Shown in pieces: positions 34,345-47,598 of a stretch of 64,000 nt of DNA. The notes under the pieces were generated by a model, which was given only the letters and a program-made list of their open reading frames with translations, had not been told where the DNA came from and searched no databases. The DNA lies in NCBI GenBank assembly GCA_963942565.1, contig OZ012685.1, positions 6,400,523 through 6,464,522 on the forward strand. The letters run 5' to 3'. Source of the stretch: Maea johnstoni. Its lineage: Eukaryota; Annelida; Polychaeta; Spionida; Magelonidae. Each line of letters begins with the position of its first letter. Within the stretch, counting starts at the first letter, position 1. The position numbers were made by a program, and so were the translations under genes.

Positions 34345-36690
34345 CTCAAAGATGGAACTTATTGCATCATGAACAGGAAAGATGCCACGTTATGTCCCTA
34401 TAGGACACAGGCAAAATTATGGACTGTATACTCACAGACAGAAAGACACACACGCACAGAAGAAGTACAAAAGCAAAATTAATAACTGAAAGAAACATTA
34501 GCATCTACTATCTACGCTCAGCTGAGCAAAAAAATAGAAACTAAAAAAATGGCTAGTTTTAAACTTAATCGTAACAACAAAAAGGGTAGCATGTGTCTGA
34601 GGTCACACTATTCGCCGTCGGTAATAGTTTTATTAGTTTTTTATTAGCTTTTTAGAGTACTTTCGTGATAATTAATGTTTCCCTCACCAGAAGACATTTC
34701 AGGCAATATACTCTTTGTATAGGCTAAATTATAAAATAAAAGCAGGACAGAGGAAAAAAAATGAGCCAAAAATATTAACTCTACAGGCTACCCTTGAATT
34801 TCTAGGTAATAGACCAAGTATTTGATAGGTCTTCTTCACACAGTCTTGCAGCCAAGAAAGAAGGGGTTTCGGGGCTTTTATCCTTATCAAATTTCATCAC
34901 GTAGTTTGACCAGAGATTTCTTGTCTCTGTTCCAAACATGCAACTTGCATAATGTCAGGAATTTAATGGTCCCAGGCCCTCCATCAATACGATCGGAAGC
35001 TCCGCTTGAAATAACTATGTATGTTTTTCTCAGTTTTTAACCCCTCTTAACTTACAAACTACCGTTTGGATTCATGATACTTATGACAATACCTTTGGAT
35101 AGAATGATTCTTCAAAACCTTTGGTAGTGTACTGATTAAAATGTTTCCAAACTGTGCTTTCGCCTGAAACATTTCATCATAATTCCAAAATTATTTTTAG
35201 CCAATCTTAGGGTTAAAGGGTTTTAAATAAGGTTCATCAAACAGGGTGGAGAGGTACTTTGTCTGGATTTGTAGCGCACGCCTGACCGGTCATCTTAATC
35301 TACGACCCTGAAATGTACACCATGCGGGATTTCCATCAGTTCTGCTTCGTTGCCATACCACACAAACACCTCTGGCTCTAACTGCCATACATCACACCAT
35401 TATGGTGAAACAGGCACCATGTTTAACCAACGATGGCAGTATTTGTGTCAGTTGTGCTCTGCCATAGTTGATATTTATCACCTTAAAAACTGTGATCAAG
35501 GAAAAATGATATACCTGGTTAAATCCTTGTTGCCACTTTTCCAAATTGTCATACCGGTAACACAACTGGGCCATGTTGCTTTATTGTGCGTAAACTAATT
35601 TAAAGCATTTTTTGCCAAGAGGACCAAAAACAGACATAAAAAAACAAAAACAAAACACTCTATGGTTAGTTTTTCACCAAAATAACTATAGCGTGTTCCA
35701 ATGTAAGAAACCTGCTTTAGCATGTTTGAGTGGGAATTTGACTTAATCTATTTAAGTGCTTTGATAAGAAACGTGACTGAATAGGCGTAGTACATCACCT
35801 CTTCCCCTTGTCAACGTTTCAGAAAATTTCAGTGTAAACGCATACAAACTGTCCATAGCCATTTTGCACAACGCAATTAGAGCTTTCTGTGGGGAGCGAA
35901 CAACCAGTCTTTTTTCATCATACATACTGACTGAAGTACGAGCTTCATTTCCCCAGACTACTACCTATGGACATTGACGAATATCCGCTATCATAAAGTT
36001 GTGATTAGGCAGGCGAGAGTCTTTCTGCTTGCATGAAAAGAGGTTTTTCACTGTATCGTTATTTTCCACTTTAGTTTAACGACATTATCTAACTAAATAC
36101 AACGGGGCTCTTTCCTTGGTTAGCAGCAACCTGAACCTTGTTACAAATCAGGCCGCAGCATTAACCCAACCTCCAAAGACGAAGAAACTTTCCTTAAAGC
36201 ATTTTCTTCTCATTTGAAATGTGTGCGACTTTGTTTATTTGTTACTGAGATGAATGAGCCAAAGCACTTTTCACGAGTGAGTTATTCAGACCTCTAATAG
36301 TCCAATGAACACATTTCACCTCAGATATTCCACCTTTGGCTTGTGCTCATGTAAACTCTGCCTATAAGGTGATTCTAGTTATAGAAATTTGCCTGATGAT
36401 TTTTATTTTAAAAACCTACCAAGTCGTAGGTTTTTTGTTTATTTTCATATATGCCAAGAAAATTTCGTAATAGGTTGTCTGCAGTCAGACATACCATAAT
36501 ACATAGTAAACAGTTTTCCGTATGTCACATTGAGATTTGGAGATTAATCATGATATTCATATATATATTGCAGTTCAATTTAGGTGGTACAATTTTATCT
36601 GTTGTCATAGTAGTCTTTCAGAATACCACATCTGTTTTCAAAGATATTCTCATTGTCTAATAATAATTATTTGAGTTGTTCGAAGTGAAT
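34345..36690. other. gene-free sequence
   Basis: AT-rich sequence with scattered short open frames and no recognised gene or element. Confidence 0.35.
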
Positions 36691-37194
36691 ATCTTAACTT
36701 GGCACAAGCTTGGAGGGGAGTTTTGGAGTTTAGACAGGACTATTATCTTTTTGTATTTAAGAATATTTAGCCGATAGGCTTTGTTCAATTCATCCAATAT
36801 CTTTGACTTATCTGTTATTACATACTTCATAACTCCAATTTCCTTTATCCAATCTTCAACTTTTTACCCTAGATCTTTGCATACTTGGCATTCTAGAAGC
36901 ATATGTTCGTTTAAATCTTCACAATCTAGGCATAGGTTGCAAAAGGAATTTTTTTTATTCCCATTTTGAATAAAATACAGTATTATTTGTATAGAAGTGT
37001 CTATGTAATGTTCTAAATTGAATGTACCTTAAAGGGGAACTTGGGGAAGAACAAATCATAGGTTTATATGTAAGTTCATGGACATAGCTCAACATCTGTC
37101 TTATACAGGGAAGCCCTAGAGCTCCACACAAGGAGAAATCTAAAATTGCAATTAGTGAATAGCACCTCCTCTGAGCCAGGGCCGCCGCCATTTT

Positions 37195-38465
37195 GAATCT
37201 AAGTCAAGTCTTGCTGCTGTGGTCAGTGTCATTGGGTGGCAAGCAGCTAAGTGGTGTATTAGATAAGGCCAGTGTCTCTGTCTAGAAGGTAGATATTTCA
37301 CTGCTCTGAATCACATTCAAAATGTTTAGGTATGCAAATCCCTACGACTTTGAACCAATACTAAAGGAAATGAAGATGATTGCTGTTCCCAGTACTGTTA
37401 GACACTTCTTGTGTTTACTAACTTGTGTCTCATGGGGTCTAGATGTGTAATGCCAATTGGACAAGGTCAATTACCCTATGCGTGTCCCTTTCCTTTACTT
37501 CCTTTTGTTATTACCCAAGGGACCTAGACATAAGACAAAACACCAGTTGTAAGACAACTAACAAAATCCTGAACAGTCTATTCTCAGTGGATAGATAAAG
37601 ACCATATTGAGGTACCTATGAAAATTGCCATAAAAGGTTTTTGGATTAAAAGGCCATTCACCCTGAAAGTTAGCTGTTAGGGTTGCTAAAGTCTGTACAT
37701 CAGATCAAAATAATGAAGAGTATGATTATTAAACATGTCATTAAGAGCAGGTTGGTAATGAGTAAATGAAAATATCATTGATTCTCTCTTAAATAAAAGA
37801 AAGGGTCACTTGCAATTTGAGATATTTTGATTTCAACCTTCCTCTATATTGCAGTATTGTTTAAAAATGTATTTCTTCTCAGTGAAAATGGGGTCATTAC
37901 TGACTATAACCTTAGCTGTTTCAATTTTGTAAGATAGGGAATGATATTTACCCTTCTCATGCTGGCTTAATATTAAACATATAATGCATATACCTGTGCT
38001 TATATTCGTAAAGCAACAGAATGAAGGTAAATCATGTTGAGACTAGTAAAGTTATACCAATAAAGTTAATAAATCCCAGAATTGATAAATTGCAAGAACA
38101 CTTATGGTTAAAATTTTAAAAAATGGTTACCAGGTATTATATACAACTGCACGCTTCAGGACAGGTGAGTTTAAAAGTTTCATGGATGCTAACCACTGTT
38201 TTTGTCTGACTTTACTACCAGGAAATCTATGAAAGCTTTCTCCACTACCGTGTCTTTTTTTTACAGCCAATTGCTGCACATGATTTTACCATTTTCTTGT
38301 TTGATACACTTTTTTATGCAACTTGTGCAGAGAGCTCTTGTGAGGAGCACTGCTGTTTATGATACACTGCCCAGAGGTAGCTAGGGGACAGGATGTGATC
38401 TCTGCCACCCAATGAGTGACAGCTGATAGCACCTGAAAAACATGGCCGCAGCCAGTGGCTGCCAG
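37195..38465. other. possible DNA insertion inside the LINE
   Basis: This stretch separates the LINE C-terminus from its connector and does not encode LINE sequence. Near its ends, ATTGGGTGGCA (about 37231) and TGCCACCCAAT (about 38402) are exact inverted matches within a wider weak similarity. That suggests a transposon of about 1.2 kb. No coding sequence and no target duplication were seen. Confidence 0.35.
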
Positions 38466-38949
38466 GGTCTTGGGCTGGATGATGGCATTATGCAAAAATC
38501 TCCCCTCATGGGATCACTGAGAGAAAAAGAAGGGCAGCATCCTGTTCTTAAAGTGTATTTCTTTCATATAAGCTGATATGTATGTGAGCCTTTAGGGCCC
38601 TTTTAAGTAAATGTCATCTATCTTAGAAAATCTGGAAAATTACCTACTCATTGAAAAACTGCAGATTTCTATTTCAATTTTGTCTGTCAAGTTTTTCACT
38701 GCTTTATCCGAGATATCTTTATGTCTCCCAATCATCAGGTTATAAATATTGGATACTCCTTTATCATCTAAAGACAAGATACTATTTAGAAAGGAGTTGC
38801 AAGGGGACAGGGGACCATACATTGGGATTTCTTTATACTTAAGGAATTCTCTAATTTTTGAGCAGATAGAACCATATTCCAAAAAGTTTGTTTTGAGATT
38901 GTAACTCTAATTGTAAGATTTTTTGGTCTTCTCCCAGCATATCCCATAT

Positions 38950-39242
38950 AGTTTTTATTTTTTAAATTTTTTTTACAAACACATGTTTTAGGATAATTTA
39001 AAACACTGGATTATTTTTTAATTCTAATTTTTTTTTACAAACTTTTGTTTTAGGATAATTTAAAACACTGGAATTTTTTCACAATTTAAATTTTTTTTTT
39101 TACTAACACATGTTTTAGGATAATCTAAAACACTTGAAATATATATATATATATCTTTTAAATATTTTTTACTAACACATGTTTTAGGATAATTTAAATC
39201 ACTGGAATTTTTAAAAGAATAATTTTACTAATACAGGTTTTA
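38950..39242. repeat. minisatellite, 60-70-bp unit, five copies
   Basis: The unit core ACACATGTTTTAGGATAATT, then AAAACACTGGA, recurs at about 38978, 39038, 39105, 39175 and (partial) 39229, joined by T-rich spacers of varying length and a (TA)n insertion in one. It lies inside the LINE between connector and reverse transcriptase. Confidence 0.8.
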
Positions 39243-39252
39243 CTAGAGATAT

Positions 39253-39352
39253 CATCCGGGGGGATATTGTCCGGGGGGATATTGGAACGGGGGGATTTTG
39301 TCCGGGGGGGTTTTGTCCTGGGGGGATATTTTCCGGGGGGATACTGTCCTGA
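39253..39352. repeat. G6-run minisatellite, 15-16-bp unit, six copies
   Basis: Units of the form TCCGGGGGGATATTG are repeated six times with small changes, each holding a run of six or seven G on the + strand. Such spacing can form G-quadruplexes. It directly abuts LINE motif C (YADDTTIYL) on the minus strand. Confidence 0.85.
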
Positions 39353-40209
39353 TACCACCTAGACTATCTTTATCTGCATTAAGATATATAGTGGTGTCAT
39401 CCGCGTACGTTGACAGTGTGATTGCTGTATCAAACACTTTGATTCCTCTTATATCGGACTTTCCTCTTATGACATGCGAAAGTGTCTCTGCACAAAGCAC
39501 AAAGATGTAGGTGATATTGGATCACCCTGACGACAGTCCCTAGATAATGTTATATTCTCAGTAAAATGGCCATTTTGTTCCACTCTAGATATGGAATTGT
39601 ATATGAGAATCTTTACCTAGTCGATCAAAGAATCGCCAAAATTGAAAAGTTTAAGACATTGATTCACGAAGGACCATTCGATCGTATCGAAGGCTTTTGC
39701 GTAATCGACCACCACCAATAGACCAGAGATATTTCATTATTACAGTATGTAATGGTGTCATAAAAAAACCTTTTATTTTCTCCTATAAAACGATTCGTAA
39801 TTTCAATCGGTCAGCTATCATAGAAGACAGACATTTATAGGTACAGTTCAGTAGTGTTAGTGGACGCCAATTTTTTTTATAGATCTTTTCTAAGTTTGCC
39901 CCCCTTGGGCATGCAAGTGATGGTACCCATTATTGCATCTTTTGACAAAGAGTCTTTTTTTTAAAAAGAATGTTGATAAGATCTCAGAATCCATGTCAAA
40001 AGTTTATATATGAAATATTTAAAAAATTTTTTGTGAATCCACTAGGGCCAGGAGATTTATTCAGCTTACTTTTGTAAATATCTTTTTCTAGCTCATCTAA
40101 GGTGAAGGTTTTTGCTTGATGATGCTTGATAACGTCATTGTACTTGTTTCACAAAATCATAAAAATCCTATTATTGTTCTAATGTATTCACACAGAATTG
40201 ACTTTGTGG

Positions 40210-42639
40210 TAATTGGTTAGTGATGCTATTTTGTAAATTCATGCTCGCCTGTATTGTTTTATTTAGATTATAATATGTTAGGCATGTATATCATCATTAG
40301 CAATAAGAACCCAGCCACCCCCCCCCCCCCCATTGAAAAAAGGATCGATTCGCTAATATTTCAAACTTTACAGTATTTGAGCTTCAATCATGCCATCGTA
40401 GGAACTGCAAGTTTGCAATACCATATACTGTAATGGAATATCCTGGACAAATCCTCCAGTACCAGATAAATTCTAGACCGGAAGGTTACCTAAGGCTTTC
40501 GCTAACCCCTGTCTTACTATTAATTTGTCCTCTAACAGATCTTTAGTTGGTTATGCTCAGTCAGTACAATGATATACATGGGTTTTATTTCCCAAACAAG
40601 CTTTATACAGTCTCCAAGACCATTCGCACATGTTCACCAAGACAAACGTTCACGGTTGATCCCCTGCACAATACCAATTTAGCCATCCAAACTTCTGTTT
40701 TTAATCATTTACCTGTGACGACAGGAATGCGATTCCACATTCAAACAATTCGAGGTAAAATCCCAATAGTATAGTTACCATGGCTCCATTGTCACTAGCC
40801 AAGTAAATATATCAAGAAACATATTGTTGTACAAAGGGATCCTTGTTTGACTGATGGATCTCCATTATAAGCGGTAGGGAATTCAACTAGACATCACCAG
40901 AAGTATTTTTGTCTAACCTCCCCACCCTAGTATTTTATTTATCAAACTTAATCTTATATAATTAGCTATCAGCCCTTGGTTTTAATAAAATTTGAGAAAG
41001 ATCTGCTCGTTTTGACCCAATAAAGAATACTCCTAGAAATAGCTTGGAATTGGATTTCTCAGCGGAAAGATATTTTCAAAGACATTTGATGTTTTTACAC
41101 TGATTGAGGGGTGCACCAGATTTTCAGTTTGCACTGAACTTGCTCAATCAAAGACATGCATTGCTTGGGGTCAGAACATTTTAAGATAGGATTCAGTTTG
41201 TTAATAAATCAAGTCAGTCTGCATACCTGAGCATAGTTAGTTGGCACCTTACAGCCTCTAAACCTCCTCTCCGCCATAAACCAAGCCTGTGTGATGTCTC
41301 ACACAAAGCTTTGTGCTGAACCAGAACGTTGTCATTACTAAGCTTAGTCAGGGGAAACTAAACACAATGTGTAACAAAACCACTTCTTCATACCCTTTAC
41401 ATGCTCATGAAACGCTTAACACTATGTATTGTAAAAAAAAAAAGATTTCGATTTGGTGAAATTAAGCTGGGCTTAATAACAAATTATTGACATTTTCGTC
41501 TTAGGAAAGTTTGTATTCATTTAGACTTCCCTTCGTGTTCATTTACCTGGTTAATCAGTGTTCCACCCTCACCTGTATACTTTCCTTTTTTGTTCATGTG
41601 TCCTTAGCAAAGTTAATTTTTTGCTTTTTTCACAGGACTGGAAAATTGTATTTGGCTAATATTTTCTGCAGCGTCTTGTTTCTGATTAAGGCACTCATCC
41701 CTGGTATTTCTAATATAGCAGATTTAGACGTAGCAAAGTATGGCATGTCTTTTGCACATTTATTCAAGATGTACCCGGGAGATACAAGATGGTGAATAAG
41801 GGATACAAGGTTGCGATATTGAGAGACAAGATGTTGGAAAGAGAGACAAGGTTTGAGAGAATGAGAGGCAACATGAAAGAAAGGGAACCAACCTGTGTAT
41901 AACTATATAGGAAATGAATATTCATGAGTCCAGTTAGGTCACACAATCAACGTCATCGCAAGTCAGAAAGTCGCGTTTGCCTGTACCTGCTGCCTTGACC
42001 TTTAACCTTGTGTCTGTAAAGTGGTCACCAGCAGGGCTGGGACAAGTCAGTTTAACTCCCTAAGTATGAGTCCCCAATTATAAAGCCTCATTGAATCACT
42101 TCAAGATACTAGTAGGTCAATTGCAATACTCTTTAGATATCCAGATATCTAATACTGGAATTCTTACCTTCAATATCAACACAGTGCATTGGCGATTTAA
42201 ATATCCCTAATGTTTCAATCATGTAGCCGGACCTACACTACACTCGTAAGCAACTGAAGTCTGATTATTGGCTTTGATATACTAATACTGAGAAATGGCT
42301 ACATAAATCACTTATAAAGGGTCGATTGAAATACATTTTATGATATTTGAAAATTTGAGGTTAGTTTAATTAAACAGTTAAAGTAACAAACAGATACGTT
42401 GTATATTTTCTCTGTATCAGTTATTTAATTTTTTAGTTTTCAAACCACTCTCTATTCAGGACTGAATCTTAGATAAATATAGATACAAGTGGATATGAAA
42501 CTAGCCATGTTGGTGCGCAAGTTCTCTGTATTGTAAATACGACGAGAGCCCTCTTTTGTCTTTAGATAATTAGACATGTGGATTGATTGCTGGGACCAAT
42601 TGCCATAGGACCCATTACAAAGCCCTGGTCACACCTTTT
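40210..42639. other. gene-free sequence
   Basis: No gene recognised. It includes a run of fifteen C near 40315-40331 and open frames of up to 94 codons without a known product. Confidence 0.35.
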
Positions 42640-42865
42640 CTCACATGGGGTTTTACGTCGCTTTCAACAGCTTAGGTCATACCCGACGAGATACACACCG
42701 AATAGTTCCAAGGAGTCTTTTAGTTGCAGAAGGATCATAGACAGCCATCCACAATGCCACCGATTTATAAAGCGACCAGGCCAACCTGCTTGGGGATCCA
42801 GCGGAGACTTTGACCTGCGAACGCACACTTGCCAGGCACCGTAACCACTAGGCCACAGCGGATAT
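42640..42865 (-). mobile_element. tRNA-derived SINE, family 1, copy B
   Basis: The reverse complement begins TCCGCTGTGGCCTAGTGGTT (A box), continues with GTTCGCAGGTCAAAGTCTCC (B-box region) and GCCTGGTCGCTTTATAAATC, and ends GTTGAAAGCGACGTAAAA, as in 29277-29515. Its head faces the head of the second SINE family at 42875. Confidence 0.8.
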
Positions 42866-42874
42866 GATAGGCAA

Positions 42875-43210
42875 GATAAGGGACAAAGTAGCTCATTTGG
42901 TTAGGTGTCGGACTTGTAATCAGAGGGTCGCTGGTTCGATTCCTGGCAGGGGCACTTTGGTCTGTCCTTGGGCAAGACAGTTTATTCCATATTGCTTCAG
43001 TCTACCCAGCTTCAGTCTACCCAGCTGGGTACCTAGCATAAATAAGGCAGTGCTTAGAGCATGTGCGCTATATGCTGCCAGTTGCCCTGGAATATCCCCC
43101 GGGGGATTGAAATGGTTTCCTTGTGTACAGGCCTGCTAGAGGAGGAAGGTCGTGGGAGCGCTTCGGTGGATACAAGACTATAAACCGAATACCTTTACTT
43201 TTTACCTTTA
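42875..43210 (+). mobile_element. tRNA-derived SINE, family 2
   Basis: The head is a near-complete tRNA fold with A box TAGCTCATTTGG (42889-42900), anticodon-loop-like CTTGTAA (a Thr-type TGT) and a perfect B box GGTTCGATTCC (42933-42943). The body has CCTTGGGCAAGACAGTTTAT and a 15-bp internal duplication of CTTCAGTCTACCCAG, and ends in a CTTTA-rich tail at 43188-43210. It is read as a SINE rather than a tRNA gene because of the degenerate acceptor stem and the long conserved body. Confidence 0.8.
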
Positions 43211-46140
43211 TGAATTACAAGTATTCTAGAGAATGGTATTTGATATCAAAGAACATGGCAATACACACTATTCTTCCCGGCAAATAGGTTCTACCATTGT
43301 CCATTTATAATAGTGACACTAATGATCTGATAACCCCTTTTGTGCCAAGAGAGATGAAGTTTATGGATATTTTAATCTCCATTTTATTCACATATGGAAA
43401 TTGAGAATACCATATAGACGATAGTAGAATAGTACTATCATAGAGTCGTTATTGGAGGAGCCCCTGGAGGCGAGCGCAGGATTTAAAATCCGTGACTCTG
43501 CTTTGAGCCAGTTGAGTATCCAGGCCAAAATTACTTCACAATAAAATCAGCGAAGTGAGTTGGTCCTAAGTGCTACTATATTGCTTCAAAGATTCTTCTA
43601 TGGCCATTAATACGTACGTTTGTGCATATGTATGTGTATGCGCAGACATATTCCATAGCTGCGTAAGGTGCTTCAGGTGGATTTTCTTACACAGGGAATC
43701 AGGAAGACTATCTCATATGCAAACAAAAGAGATCTTTTCTCACACATCGATGCTTGCTCAGGCGGTTTCGAACTGATTGGTATATCTGTATGTTTACATA
43801 TCGTATGTACATTTCTTGTTGGACTGAAAATAGGAACATATGAGTAAGCAAAAACTAATTGCATGGTTCACATGATTCAAATATAATGGCAGTAGTGATC
43901 AAGTATACAAACATAAGTTGGAACTCTATTACCACCTGCCACCATGTGAACTTGCAGTTATTCTTCACTTGTTAGAATACATTTTTGTAAAGGGATTCTC
44001 GGTATAACACAATATGAAAGTACGTTTTGTTAAGTTCGGGCTTTTTGATCCTTTCTTTCCTTTTCTTTCTTATGTAGATTCGCACTCTCATATCAGTGCA
44101 ACCGCCAAAGGCGTAGTAGAATTCTCAGTATTCTTCGCTTTCTTCACATATGTCGTCTTATTGTCTGTGTGTTTTTTGTGTATCTTTATGTTTCCTATTA
44201 TTGGACGTTGATCTCGCGTTAAGATATGTTGGATTAGCCCTTTGTGACCTAAGACTTTGTGACCTAAGAGGAACAATGCACCTGTGTTACGGAATTTGCC
44301 TCACACACATTAAATGGACATAACATTTTCATTTCTTGCAACGATTGGATGTTATCTATAGGCATGTTTTGCAGGCAAAAAAGTTGTAAATAAAAATGTA
44401 AAATGTAAATGTAATCTTTATTGTAAGTCGGTATATCAATAACACGAAACACAAGCTACTAAGGCTCTTGTGAACATATATATGGTATAATACCTTCATA
44501 CCGGTTACACTTAGTCAAAAAACACTAAAGTCTGATAGTAATATTTGAATCTAAAACAGAGCTTTTTCTTTTCGTTTCATTTTTACAAATATAATCTTTA
44601 CAGTTGAAGTGGTGGTATCCGATATACCATATCCTTTTCAATATCATTTACTTTGAAGTTTGATATAGTTACAGTTTAAATTAGACCCGTTACTTGCCAG
44701 CCCAGAGTCGAACTCAACTTAAAGATGAAAGCCTCATTTCTTGATGACATCCAGTGATGTGGCAAGAACGCCCAGGGTGTGAGGGGAAACACATCCATAT
44801 CAGACTGGCAGGATGTCATTCAGTGTGCATGTTTAAGACAATAGCTCAGGGAGTCATTGTGACAAATAGGTTTTGTTGAGTGATCTTAAGATATACCTGA
44901 CCATATATCAATCCGTACTCATGGACAGGTAGAGCTAGGTGGCCCGATGACTCAGTTTCTTACCTTTTACATTATGTGTGATTATATGAACCCATTCATG
45001 ACTAGAGTAGTCTTGTAAAGCTTTGCCTTGCACTACACGGATTTGCAAACGGTATATGAACTACATTGTATATTCAATGGAATCCAACGAATTATATCTG
45101 ATATAAAAATGATCCATAAATTGAATGAAGGTGTGTCAAATTCCTTGAAAGGTCAATTCCATTCTCCGTCACAGTACAAAGTAATTCGAAATTAATTCTG
45201 AAAACATTTCAAAAGGTTAATGAAGAATATTGATGAGTGCATTTAATTTTTCCTGAAACTTCGCATGAATAAACAACAAAGAGCAGTAATCTTTAAAACA
45301 ACTTTTATTCATGGGGTCATCGACATTTTTTGAAAAAATAATGCAATATTTAATGAATATCTCATATTCCGAAATTTCCATAGGTTCAGTCTTATGACAT
45401 TGTGTAGGGTTATGGAAATCCAAATTAGGAGTAATTGTCCTATGGACAAACAAAACTAGATTTTTTTGTCCTTAGAACTGAAACACTAAGTATTTTCTAC
45501 CCCTAGGACACCACAAAAGCGGGACAGAAAACATTCTGTACGATATGCTGTGCATAGATCAACACATATTTTTTCATAAAAAGTGGATTGTACAGTCGAT
45601 AGTGTTTTGAAGAATACAAAACTTTTGTGTACAGTTATCACCATTGATAAATGATATGATAAGTTAATATAAAACCTATGGTTAAATCCATGAATAACTT
45701 GTAATACATTTTTTTTCACTTTTTCGGATCCAACTTTTTCATCAGTTTGTTGTCTTCCTAGCTGGTTCATTTTTCAGACTGTCAAACTTTATTCCTTCAC
45801 ACGAAGCTGTGGAGTAACATCACCAGCATGTATTACTTGAATAGTTTACAGATAATTTGATCACATGCTTGAAATCGAACATTACTAACTGACTGACAAT
45901 TACTCTATTTCGAATTTCGGTACTGTCAACATGCCGGCTGTTTTATTATGAAACTTTTAAGTATATGCACTTCCAACCTTCCACTATTTTCATTCATTTC
46001 CAAGACTTTACTGACAAAGTACATAGCTGTCTATGCGAACCATGGTACTGGTTATTTATGCAAATAAAGGATTTTCAGATCGAGTAGCATAGTTTGGAAT
46101 AACCACAACTCATGAAAACGCCACATGTATATATAGTAAT
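43211..46140. other. gene-free sequence
   Basis: AT-rich, with short open frames on both strands and no recognised product or element. Confidence 0.35.
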
Positions 46141-46200
46141 CAAGCCAACCCACTGTTAAGGATCCAGCGGAAACTCGAACATAAGATCACACGCTACAGA
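46141..46200 (-). mobile_element. SINE family 1, fragment
   Basis: AAGCCAACC...GGATCCAGCGGAAACTCGAA matches the 42775-42820 part of SINE copy B (CCAACCTGCTTGGGGATCCAGCGGAGACTTTGA). Only the B-box region is left. Confidence 0.5.
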
Positions 46201-47598
46201 GACAGTATGGAAATATAAGCTGCTCCTTTAATGCTTTCCTTCCAACTGCTTTGTATTAGGAGTAGTGAGATGATTTGATTATGAAAAAGCATATATATTA
46301 TCATAAAAAGGAAATTTATCGATGAAAGATTTTTTTGTTTATTTTTAAAGCAGTATCTGTAATGTGTGTATTTTTTTCACATCTGAGCTGAATTTCGTGA
46401 AATAATTGCCATTTCAAAACTGAAGTACACACAGCTCATTCATTTTCTATACTGGATCTACTCAGGCAGTAAGCACATGCAGCAGAGAACTAAGTAAAAA
46501 CAAAGCTTGAAATGTAATAACTAGAAAGTTTATTTCAAACAGAGTATGGATGAAAGATGTTTTTTTCAAATGGAATAGCGGTTTAGCTAAAGCATTTTTA
46601 TTGTTGATCAACGTTTCATGCTAAATTTGAAATTTATCAAATTGAAGTACAAAAGCACTCCTTTGGGAAGTGAGCAGATCATGGAGGGAAATGAATAAAC
46701 AATGAAGCATATACTGTATTGGTAAGAACATTAAGATTGTCAAGAGCTTAAAAAGCAACTAGTGTGAAATTTGTCAGAGACATTTAAACGCTATCCAAAC
46801 CATGGTACATATGTTGCTAGTATGTCATACCTAGGTGGTGCCACCTGGTGGCTTGTGATCTAGATATATAAATTACTGCTAAACACCCAGTATTCAATTA
46901 AATGGCTTCTTAGTTATGCTATGGCTGATATCGTGATCTGAAAGATATATTGTCTTGCAATTGAAAACGAATTAAGGCACTCCTTAAGATAAAGATGTTT
47001 AAAGTCTTTAGGTGTTTTCATATTAACATAAACGCAACACAAAATTAAATGTAGTATATACCATTGATCAAATATGCTTTAATACTTTAATGATAAAAAC
47101 ATATCTTTGAAAATAAAGATGGAACTATGTCTCCACAATTAGATTAAACGGTCGATTATGTTTAAATCCATATTGAAATCTTGAAATACAGTCTTGAAAT
47201 AATATAATCATTCTACTAAGTTTGAAGGACAGGTACATTGCAAGATACATAACTCGATATATTGGAAAGTGCTTAAATAAATCAAAGAAAATCAGTTGGA
47301 ACACATTGAGCAATAGTACGATTGATTTACCATCATGATCATGGCCGTGTAGCAGCCAATGGATGATACAGTACCTTCTTGATGGAAAATATCATTCATA
47401 TCAATAAACTATTTGCTGAGGTCCAGAAACATATTTTGCTAATATTTTGGTGCATTCCCTTTAAAATATGCATTGTCATGTCACGGAAGGATATGAATTG
47501 GGTTTATAAGTGCTGTTCAATTATGCAGTGCAAATGCACGGCTTCCTGGATACTGGTTGAGATCTTCCTGATAACATACACTGAGCTTGATTGGACAC
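46201..47598. other. gene-free sequence
   Basis: Nothing supported. Confidence 0.35.

Larger units (their letters stand above)
36700..40200 (-). mobile_element. fragmented L1/Tx1-like LINE, interrupted by other repeats
   Basis: Minus-strand pieces lie in the right order. 40110-39353 carries the reverse transcriptase: a KLNKSPGPSGFT-like start, NWRPLTLLN, motif A VVVDYAKAFDTIEW, motif B CRQGDPISP, motif C TYADDTTIYL. 38900-38640 carries the connector (GVSNIYNLM). 37190-36740 carries the C-terminus (FRTLHRHFYTNNTVFYSKWE, then a CNLC-x8-H-x4-C knuckle). CRQGDPISP and the LHR...TN signature are typical of the L1/Tx1 group. Several frame changes and stops show it is dead. Foreign DNA fills 37.2-38.6 kb and 38.95-39.35 kb. 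Confidence 0.75.

Noticed and set aside
36781-37191. A host gene coding KWE and NLCLDCEDLNEHMLLEC
   Set aside because: The LHR...TN and CCHC pattern is that of L1/Tx1 LINE C-termini, and it lies in line with reverse transcriptase remnants upstream.
42881-42953. A functional tRNA-Thr gene
   Set aside because: Head resembles a tRNA with good A and B boxes, but the acceptor stem does not pair well. A conserved SINE body of over 200 bp follows, so it is a SINE head.
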